Of a stretch of DNA of 20,228 nucleotides, positions 15,055 through 20,228 are shown piece by piece. The notes under the pieces are model-generated. The model was not told where the DNA came from and ran no database searches. It saw only the letters and a program-made list of their open reading frames with translations. A program made the translations under genes and the position numbers. The stretch's first letter is position 1, and each line of letters starts with the position of its first letter. Source of the stretch: CAIOSQ01 sp044359885. Lineage in GTDB: Bacteria > Pseudomonadota > Alphaproteobacteria > CACIAM-22H2. The stretch lies in assembly GCA_044359885.1 (NCBI GenBank), contig JBIKLI010000033.1, positions 1 to 20,228 of the forward strand. Direction: 5' to 3'.

Positions 15055-16266
15055 ATGACGTCCATCGTTTCCGGTATCGTTTCCGGTTTTCCCCCGTTTC
15101 GCGCACCCTGCCTGCGCATCCCCGACAGCGCGACGGCGACGCGCGGCGCCGACAAGGTCCTGCGCATCCTCGAGCAACTGCCCGACACAGGCCTGCGCGG
15201 CACCCTCGACACCACGGCGGGCAGGATCCTGTTCGCCGACGAGGCGCGGGCCGAGGCGCTGATCGCGGAGGCCCAGCGGAGCGATTGCGCGGCAGAGTCC
15301 ATGCGGCTTGCCGACGAGGCCTACAGGGTCGACCCGCGGACACCGGCGAGCGGCGAGTCGGTCCAGCTCGCGCGCGCCGCCTTGCACTGGCAGGCGGGCA
15401 AGGAAGGGGCGACGCGTGCGTGGCTGCTGTCGGACAACGCGCATCGGCATGCCGATGCCGGGCTGTGGACGATGGCCCGCGAGCAGTTCAAGGCCGCCGG
15501 CGCGCTCGATCCGGTCCTGGCGTGGAGCCTCAACGATGCCGCGTGGATGGCGGCCACCAGCGCCGATCCGGCCGCCCATGACGGCGATTTCGCGGTCGCG
15601 ATGGCGGCGGCCGCCTGCAAGGCCCGCGGCTGGGGCAACGGTTCGATGCTGGACACGCTCGCCGCCGCCTATGCGCTCAGAGGCGATTTCGTGCGTGCGG
15701 TGTCCTGGCAGCAGGTCGCGCTGCGGCTGTTCCGGGTGCAAAGCCCTGGCGAGGCCGAAGCGGCGGAGGAGAGGCTCGCCCAGCTGCGCGACGGCCACCC
15801 GATCACCGGCGATGCGCCCGCCGATGCCTCCTCCGCGGAACTGGCGGCGCTGGCGCGCGTCGCCCGCGTTCTCGAAGCACCGTTCGACACCAGACGGGAT
15901 CTGATCGACGTCGTCGCGGGCGTCGAGGACGCCGGGCTGTTCCACCAAAGCTGGGGATCGCCCCAGCGGTGGTCGCTGGACATGTTCCTCGACAATTTCG
16001 ATGCCGGGACGGCAAGACGCATCCTCGACCGGCTCGCCGACCCCCGGGTCGAGGGCGCGATCTGCTATCGCGATCTTGGCCCCGAGGGCGAGCCCGCGGG
16101 GCCGGCGGCGGCGATGTTCTTCGGCGCGGAACTGTCGCTGTGCGAGGCGCAGGCGGCGATCGACCACGAGGTGCGCGGCCCCGACGGCGACGTCCTGCCG
16201 CCGATCGGCCTCTACCGCCGCATGCGCGACGCCACTGCGGCGCCGACATCGCCAAGCGTCCACTGA
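15055..16266 (+). CDS. TPR-repeat protein of unknown function under SAM-II control
   Basis: 403 aa, no signal peptide or membrane segment, so cytoplasmic. Residues about 150-230 contain a TPR-like unit: WSLNDAAWMAATSADP, an acidic DGDFAVAMAAAAC helix, then LDTLAAAYALRGDFVRAVSWQ. This is the AW-AT-P / DTLAAAYA-GDF-AV pattern of tetratricopeptide proteins. The flanking N-terminal 150 residues are helical, including DEARAEALIAEAQRS and MRLADEAYRVDP. The C-terminal 130 (QRWSLDMFLDNF, ARRILDRLADPRVEG, LPPIGLYRRMRDAT) match nothing I know. The ATG at 15055 has GGAG nine bases upstream; the frame is open to 14947 but that part is the riboswitch. A 12-base tandem repeat lies at codons 4-11. metK follows after 80 bases on the same strand, so SAM-linked regulation may cover both. 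No enzyme motif was seen. Confidence 0.85.
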   Translation: MTSIVSGIVSGFPPFRAPCLRIPDSATATRGADKVLRILEQLPDTGLRGTLDTTAGRILFADEARAEALIAEAQRSDCAAESMRLADEAYRVDPRTPASGESVQLARAALHWQAGKEGATRAWLLSDNAHRHADAGLWTMAREQFKAAGALDPVLAWSLNDAAWMAATSADPAAHDGDFAVAMAAAACKARGWGNGSMLDTLAAAYALRGDFVRAVSWQQVALRLFRVQSPGEAEAAEERLAQLRDGHPITGDAPADASSAELAALARVARVLEAPFDTRRDLIDVVAGVEDAGLFHQSWGSPQRWSLDMFLDNFDAGTARRILDRLADPRVEGAICYRDLGPEGEPAGPAAAMFFGAELSLCEAQAAIDHEVRGPDGDVLPPIGLYRRMRDATAAPTSPSVH

Positions 16267-16270
16267 GGCG

Positions 16271-16304
16271 GCCGTGGCGACGCGCCACGGCGCGTCGCCA
16301 CGGC
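16271..16304 (+). repeat. three-copy inverted repeat between the TPR gene and metK
   Basis: GCCGTGGC (16271-16278) is followed by two inverted copies GCCACGGC (16284-16291 and 16297-16304). The intervening pentamers GACGC and GCGTC are also complementary. The outer copies with the pentamers form a perfect 14-bp stem with a six-base loop. The first and middle copies form an alternative 8-bp hairpin with a five-base loop. No T-run follows, so it is not a standard terminator. Confidence 0.75.
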
Positions 16305-16326
16305 TCGTGCCATCTCCACCCCCCTT

Positions 16327-16340
16327 GTTCGAAAGCGAAC
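16327..16340 (+). promoter_or_regulatory. small hairpin at the metK start site
   Basis: GTTCG, loop AAAG, CGAAC: a perfect 5-bp hairpin ending six bases before the metK ATG. It occupies the place where a Shine-Dalgarno would be, and no purine-rich SD is visible outside it (the closest is GAAAGCG, half in the loop). Confidence 0.35.
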
Positions 16341-16346
16341 CGCCCC

Positions 16347-17513
16347 ATGCCCGTCCGCAATGGCAGCTTCACCTCCGAATCCGTGTCCGAAGGCCACCCG
16401 GACAAGCTCGCAGACCGAATCTCCGACGCGATCCTCGACGCCTTCCTGCGTCGCGACCCGCTCGCGCGCGTCGCCTGCGAGACGATGATCGCCGACCAGT
16501 GCGTCATCGTCGCCGGCGAGTTCCAGACCGCCGATCACGACGTCTTCCGCGACGTCCGCGCGCAGGGCGTCGCGATCGTCGCCGATGTCCTGCGCGGCGC
16601 CGGCTATCGCGACGCGGCGACCGGCATCGACCCGGATCGCTGCGAGGTGCAGATCCGCTTCAACGCCCAGTCGCCGGACATCGCGCGCGGCGTCGCGCGC
16701 GACGACGGCGCGATCGGCGCCGGCGACCAGGGCCTGATGTTCGGCCATGCCTGCGACGAGACGCCCGAGCTGATGCCCGCGCCGATCGTGCACGCGCATC
16801 GCCTCGTCCGGCGCCTGGCGCAGGCCCGCGCGTCGGGCGCGCTGCCCTGGCTGGGCCCCGACGCGAAGTCGCAGGTCACGTTCCGCTACGCCGATTCACG
16901 GCCGGTCGCGGTCGAGACGGTCGTGCTCTCGACGCAGCACGATCCAGAGATCGATATGGACGAGCTGCGCCGCGCGGTCAGCCGCGAGATCATCGCCGCG
17001 GAGATCCCCGCGTCCCTGCGCGCGGCCGACTATCGCGAACTCGTCAATCCCACCGGGCGCTTCGTCATCGGCGGGCCGAAGGGCGATACCGGCCTGACCG
17101 GCCGCAAGATCGTCGTCGACACCTATGGCGGTGCGGCGCCGCATGGCGGCGGCGCGTTCTCCGGCAAGGATCCGACCAAGGTCGACCGCTCGGCAGCCTG
17201 CATGGCGCGCCATCTCGCCAAGCAGGTCGTCGCGCGCGGCTGGGCGCGCCGGGCGCTGGTGCAGCTCGCCTACGCGATCGGCGTCGCCGCGCCCGTCAGC
17301 CTGCTGGTCGACGCCGAAGGTGCCGATGCGGGGCGCAACGCCGAGATCGCCGCGGCGCTGCGCGCGGAATTCGACCTGACGCCGGGGGGCATCATCCGCC
17401 ATCTCGGCCTGCGCCGCCCGATCTGGTTCCCCACCGCCGCCTATGGCGCCTTCGGCCGCCCCGATCTGGACCTGCCCTGGGAGGCGACCACGTCAGCGCC
17501 AGGGCGACCTTGA
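16347..17513 (+). CDS. metK: S-adenosylmethionine synthase
   Basis: Makes SAM from methionine and ATP with release of phosphate and pyrophosphate; cytoplasmic homotetramer. 388 aa, normal length. The opening FTSESVSEGHPDK holds H17 and D19 of the ATP/Mg site. GAGDQGLMFG (about 124-133) is the flexible gate loop, PDAKSQVTF the next conserved block and NPTGRFVIGGP follows. GGGAFSGKDPTKVDRS (about 267-282) is the second signature. The C terminus (TAAYGAFGR, LPWE) is complete. The order resembles the E. coli type. The frame is open well upstream in the TPR gene; the ATG at 16347 fits homologues. It lies 80 bases after the TPR gene with a complex inverted repeat between. Cotranscription under the SAM-II leader would give feedback by its own product. 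Confidence 0.96.
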   Translation: MPVRNGSFTSESVSEGHPDKLADRISDAILDAFLRRDPLARVACETMIADQCVIVAGEFQTADHDVFRDVRAQGVAIVADVLRGAGYRDAATGIDPDRCEVQIRFNAQSPDIARGVARDDGAIGAGDQGLMFGHACDETPELMPAPIVHAHRLVRRLAQARASGALPWLGPDAKSQVTFRYADSRPVAVETVVLSTQHDPEIDMDELRRAVSREIIAAEIPASLRAADYRELVNPTGRFVIGGPKGDTGLTGRKIVVDTYGGAAPHGGGAFSGKDPTKVDRSAACMARHLAKQVVARGWARRALVQLAYAIGVAAPVSLLVDAEGADAGRNAEIAAALRAEFDLTPGGIIRHLGLRRPIWFPTAAYGAFGRPDLDLPWEATTSAPGRP

Positions 17514-17563
17514 CGCGGCGCGTGCTTCGGACGTCTGGTGAGGGCGACGCAGAAGGTGACGCC

Positions 17564-18610
17564 ATGACCGATGCCTTGTCGCTCGACGCCCTCGCCGCCG
17601 CCCTGCCGAAAGCGGAACTGCATCTGCACATCGAGGGGACGCTGGAGCCCGAGCTGATGTTCGCCCTGGCCGCGCGCAACGGCGTGCGGCTGCGTTTCGC
17701 CGACGTCGAGGCGCTGCGCGCGGCCTATGCGTTCGGCGACCTGCAATCCTTCCTCGACATCTACTACGAGGGCGCGGGCGTGCTGCGCACCGCGCGCGAT
17801 TTCGAGGATCTGGCCCATGCCTATCTCGTGCGCGTGGCGCGCGACGGGGCGCGGCACGCCGAGATCTTCTTCGATCCGCAGGCCCATACCGCCCGCGGCA
17901 TCGCGATGGCGACGGTCGTCGAGGGACTGCTGGCGGCGCTCGAACGCGGCGAGCGCGAGCTCGGCGTCTCCTGGCGGCTGATCCCGTGCTTCCCGCGCCA
18001 TCTCGACGAGGCCGATGCGCTGGCGACGCTCGCGGCGCTCGAGCCCTGGCGCGACCGCTTCGCGGCCGTGGGACTGGATTCCTCCGAGCGCGGCCATCCG
18101 CCGTCCAAGTTCACACGGGTCTTCGCCCGCGCCCGCGCGCTCGGCCTGCCCGCCGTCGCGCATGCCGGCGAGGAAGGTCCGCCGGCCTATGTCGCCGAAG
18201 CGCTCGACCTGCTGCAGGTGCGGCGCATCGACCACGGCGTGCGCGCGATCGAGGACGAGGCGCTGCTGGAGCGCCTGCGCCGCGAGGCGGTGCCGCTGAC
18301 GGTCTGTCCGCTGTCGAACGTCAAGCTGCGCGTCCATGCGCGGCTCGAAGACCATCCGCTCAAACGCCTGCTGGATCGCGGCCTCGTCGTGACGATCAAT
18401 TCCGACGACCCCGCGTATTTCGGCGGCTATCTGCTCGACAACTGGCGGGCGACCATGCGCGCGCTCGGCCTGTCCGCCGTCGATCTGGTCCGCCTCGCCC
18501 GTCACTCCTTCGCCGCCAGTTTCCTCGGCGACGCGGACAAGCAGCGCCATTTCGCCGCGATCGACGCGGTCGCCATGCGCTTCGGGGTCGATCCGCTCGA
18601 CTGTCGCTGA
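17564..18610 (+). CDS. add: adenosine deaminase family protein, adenine deaminase type
   Basis: Zinc-dependent deaminase, 348 aa, cytoplasmic. Metal ligands H20 and H22 in ELHLHIEGT; histidine and general acid in VAHAGEEG; IDHGVRA with the catalytic histidine; metal Asp in NSDDPAYFGG. AYAFGDLQSFLDIYY, GLDSSERGHPPSKF and VCPLSNVKL match bacterial adenine deaminases of this fold (for example PA0148) better than true adenosine deaminases, so adenine to hypoxanthine is the likelier reaction; this needs an assay. An AGAAGGTG ribosome binding site lies before the ATG. It follows metK by 50 bases and may share its transcript. Salvage of adenine from methylthioadenosine or S-adenosylhomocysteine breakdown would fit that place, but this is inference. 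The gene symbol is used in the broad family sense. Confidence 0.88.
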   Translation: MTDALSLDALAAALPKAELHLHIEGTLEPELMFALAARNGVRLRFADVEALRAAYAFGDLQSFLDIYYEGAGVLRTARDFEDLAHAYLVRVARDGARHAEIFFDPQAHTARGIAMATVVEGLLAALERGERELGVSWRLIPCFPRHLDEADALATLAALEPWRDRFAAVGLDSSERGHPPSKFTRVFARARALGLPAVAHAGEEGPPAYVAEALDLLQVRRIDHGVRAIEDEALLERLRREAVPLTVCPLSNVKLRVHARLEDHPLKRLLDRGLVVTINSDDPAYFGGYLLDNWRATMRALGLSAVDLVRLARHSFAASFLGDADKQRHFAAIDAVAMRFGVDPLDCR

Positions 18611-18617
18611 GCGGCCG

Positions 18618-18643
18618 CGGCGCGTCCGGCCGGTCGCCGTTTT
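18618..18643 (+). terminator. possible intrinsic terminator after the deaminase gene
   Basis: CGGCG (18618-18622) pairs with CGCCG (18635-18639), followed directly by TTTT (18640-18643) and located 8-33 bases after the deaminase stop. The loop is GC-rich and itself partly self-complementary. The T-run is short, so the call is moderate. The opposite strand has no T-run for the convergent hydrolase. Confidence 0.4.
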
Positions 18644-18646
18644 GCG

Positions 18647-19678
18647 CTACCTGCGCCGCGCGTCGCGCGTCGCGACCTTCGCCAGCAGCCGGAAGGGCAG
18701 GCTGGGCGGTTCGATCTGGTTGACGGTGCCGGCGTAGTACGTGCCGAGGTCCGGCGCGTGGAACAGGAAGGCGCCGGACAGGCCGGAATGCCCCACCAGC
18801 GCCGGCATCGGCCGGAAGCCGGTCATCCAGCGCGGCAGCGCGAAGCGCATCGGCCCGGTGCCGCAGCGCAGCGGGAAGGACATCGCCCGCCAGTCCTGAA
18901 TGGCCGGCAGGCGACGCGCATCGAACCAGCCACCTTCGAAGAACGCCCGCACGAGGGCGAGCCCCTCGCGCGCCGTCGTCACCAGCGCGCCATCGGCACC
19001 GCTGGCTGCCATGGCCCGGGGTATCGCCAGTTCCCTCGCACCGCAGCGCATCGGCCTTGGCCGGCGATCCGCCGGATCGGCATAGAGCCAGGTGCGCGTC
19101 AGGCCCAGCGGGGCGAAGAGGCGCGCGTGCATCTGTTCGGCCAGGGGCCGTCCCGCGAGAGACTCCAGCAACCGCCCAAGCAACCGGTAGTTGGTGTCGG
19201 AATAATGCGCGCGCCCGGTGCCGGGAGCGCCGACCGAGCCCAGTCTCCGGGCGATCTCCAGCGCCGCGGCGAAGTCGCAAGGCAGATCCTCTCCGCGCAG
19301 CAATCTGGCGCAATGGCCGCCGCGGGAGCCGGGCTGGAAATAGTCGGCGATCCCGCTGGTATGGGCCAGAAGCTGGCGCACGGTGATCCGGTCGGTGTGG
19401 TCGATGCCGCCATGGCGGTTCAGTCCGGCCGTCTCGGCACCCGGCAGCCAGCGGCGAAATGGAGCGTCGAGATCGATCCGTCCGGCATCGACTTGCTGGA
19501 ACAACAGCGCCGCCGTGATCAGCTTGGTCACCGAGGCGGCGAAAAATGGCCGGTCCGCATCGAGGTCGCCGGCAGCGTGATGTGCCTCGCGGCCATCCCG
19601 CCGGTCGTGAACCGACAAGACGGCCCCGGTGCATCTGCGTCCGTCGACGGCACGCGCCAGAAGATCCGCGGCGGTCAT
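18647..19678 (-). CDS. class C beta-lactamase-fold serine hydrolase
   Basis: 343 aa. SxxK is S49-VTK52 (AASVTKLITAA); the tyrosine motif is Y159-S-D161 in HYSDTNY, with Asp where many have Asn; the third motif is HSG at 297-299 (VGHSGLSG), replacing KTG. These are the marks of the broad family that includes esterases, D-amino-acid peptidases and penicillin-binding-like enzymes. No signal peptide is evident from the ATG at 19678, so it may be cytoplasmic and a resistance role is unlikely. The frame stays open to 20152, but that overlaps the ribonucleotide reductase gene on the other strand and is a shadow. Convergent with the deaminase gene and divergent from nrdJ by 165 bases. Confidence 0.88.
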   Translation of the reverse strand: MTAADLLARAVDGRRCTGAVLSVHDRRDGREAHHAAGDLDADRPFFAASVTKLITAALLFQQVDAGRIDLDAPFRRWLPGAETAGLNRHGGIDHTDRITVRQLLAHTSGIADYFQPGSRGGHCARLLRGEDLPCDFAAALEIARRLGSVGAPGTGRAHYSDTNYRLLGRLLESLAGRPLAEQMHARLFAPLGLTRTWLYADPADRRPRPMRCGARELAIPRAMAASGADGALVTTAREGLALVRAFFEGGWFDARRLPAIQDWRAMSFPLRCGTGPMRFALPRWMTGFRPMPALVGHSGLSGAFLFHAPDLGTYYAGTVNQIEPPSLPFRLLAKVATRDARRR

Positions 19679-19785
19679 GGCCCTGATCCGGTTTGCGTTC
19701 GATTGTCCGGAGCTTACCTCGTGAACCGGCGCGATCCACCGGATCGGTCCTTCGCATGCCCGGCCAGGAAACGAAACAAGAACAT

Positions 19786-19813
19786 TTGCGCCCTGGCCGC
19801 AGCCGCCTATAGT
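19786..19813 (+). promoter_or_regulatory. candidate promoter of the ribonucleotide reductase gene
   Basis: TATAGT (19808-19813) matches five of six -10 positions. TTGCGC (19786-19791) is a weak -35, 16 bases upstream. Transcription would start near 19820, about 25 bases before the ATG at 19844. The short leader leaves no room for a cobalamin riboswitch, and I see no NrdR-box pair in the gap. Confidence 0.45.
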
Positions 19814-19843
19814 CCCTCCCCCCTCGTACCAGGACGCGCAAGC

Positions 19844-20228
19844 ATGCAGACCATCGCCGCCATCTCGCAACAGATCTGGGACATGAAATACCGCCTCAAG
19901 GACGAGCGCGGACAGCCGGTCGACAAGGACATCCCGGACACCTGGAACCGGATCGCCGCGGCGCTGGCCGAGGCCGAGGCGCCGGCCGATCGCGCGCGCT
20001 GGACGGCGGAGTTCCGCTCGGCGCTCGAGGACTTCAAGTTCATTCCTGCGGGACGCATCGTCGCCGGCGCCGGCTCGGCGCGGCACGTGACGCTGTTCAA
20101 CTGCTTCGTCATGGGCACTGTGCCCGACGACATGTCCGGCATCTTCGAACATCTGCGCGAGGCCGCGCTGACGATGCAGCAGGGCGGCGGCATCGGCTAC
20201 GACTTCTCCACCATCCGACCCAAGGGCG
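19844..20228 (+). CDS. nrdJ: adenosylcobalamin-dependent ribonucleotide reductase, 3' end beyond window
   Basis: First 128 residues of a class II ribonucleotide reductase, which makes deoxynucleotides using a cobalamin-derived radical and works with or without oxygen. The N terminus (QQIWDMKYRL, DTWNRIAAAL, FKFIPAGRIVAGAG) is that of this family. NCFVMG carries C87, the position of the redox-active cysteine in class II enzymes, and LREAALTMQQGGGIGYDFS follows, nearly invariant in them. The start ATG at 19844 has AGGAC about ten bases upstream. The thiyl-radical cysteine and the rest of the barrel lie outside the window. Class II assignment rests on PDDMSGIFEHLREAALTMQ and on the absence of an ATP-cone domain at the N terminus. 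Confidence 0.9.
   Translation, partial: MQTIAAISQQIWDMKYRLKDERGQPVDKDIPDTWNRIAAALAEAEAPADRARWTAEFRSALEDFKFIPAGRIVAGAGSARHVTLFNCFVMGTVPDDMSGIFEHLREAALTMQQGGGIGYDFSTIRPKG

Noticed and set aside
16271..16304. Intrinsic terminator between the TPR gene and metK
   Set aside because: The 14-bp hairpin is strong, but the bases after it (TCGTGCCATC) contain no T-run.
18647..19678. Antibiotic-resistance beta-lactamase
   Set aside because: No signal peptide is seen, and the HSG and YSD motifs point to the wide esterase/peptidase side of the class C fold.

Overview
The window is about 20 kb of very GC-rich chromosome from a bacterium that is most probably an alphaproteobacterium. The evidence is the neighbourhood TlpA-like thioredoxin / argH / small LptM-like lipoprotein / lysA / DUF4175 protein, the MJ0042 zinc-ribbon gene divergent from ftsEX, and a SAM-II type leader, a riboswitch class found mainly in this group. 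The order within the class cannot be fixed from sequence reading alone. Codon use looks uniform. I see no insertion sequence, integrase, CRISPR array, tRNA or rRNA gene.

Layout. 1-387 (-): start of a membrane-anchored TlpA-type thiol-disulfide protein, cut by the window edge. 467-5980 (+): argH, lptM-like lipoprotein, lysA and a large DUF4175 membrane protein; the first two overlap by 4 bases. 6010-6804 (-): zinc-ribbon/DUF3426-like membrane protein. 6975-10447 (+): a tight run of ftsE, ftsX, a HAD phosphatase, a YdcF/DUF218 protein and plsC, three of its four junctions being 4-base overlaps, all concerned with the cell envelope. 10448-14576 (-): a methyltransferase, an alpha/beta-hydrolase and a CocE/NonD-type hydrolase; the two hydrolases are translationally coupled. 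14577-15054: a 478-base leader region. 15055-18610 (+): a TPR protein of unknown function, metK and an adenine/adenosine deaminase. 18647-19678 (-): a class C beta-lactamase-fold serine hydrolase. 19844 to the end (+): start of an adenosylcobalamin-dependent (class II) ribonucleotide reductase.

The most interesting stretch is 14745-16346. A plausible promoter is followed by a four-helix cloverleaf-like fold closed by a perfect 13-bp helix. The 3' strand of that helix overlaps a second hairpin that would hide a strong Shine-Dalgarno sequence in front of a five-codon ORF. About 60 bases further on is a SAM-II riboswitch whose pseudoknot would cover the ribosome binding site of the TPR gene. The TPR gene is separated from metK by a three-copy inverted repeat that can form two alternative hairpins. 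This reads as a multi-stage, SAM-responsive leader for SAM synthesis plus an uncharacterised TPR protein. The deaminase downstream could salvage the adenine released when SAM by-products are broken down.

All calls rest on reading motifs and base pairing by eye; no database search or folding program was run.
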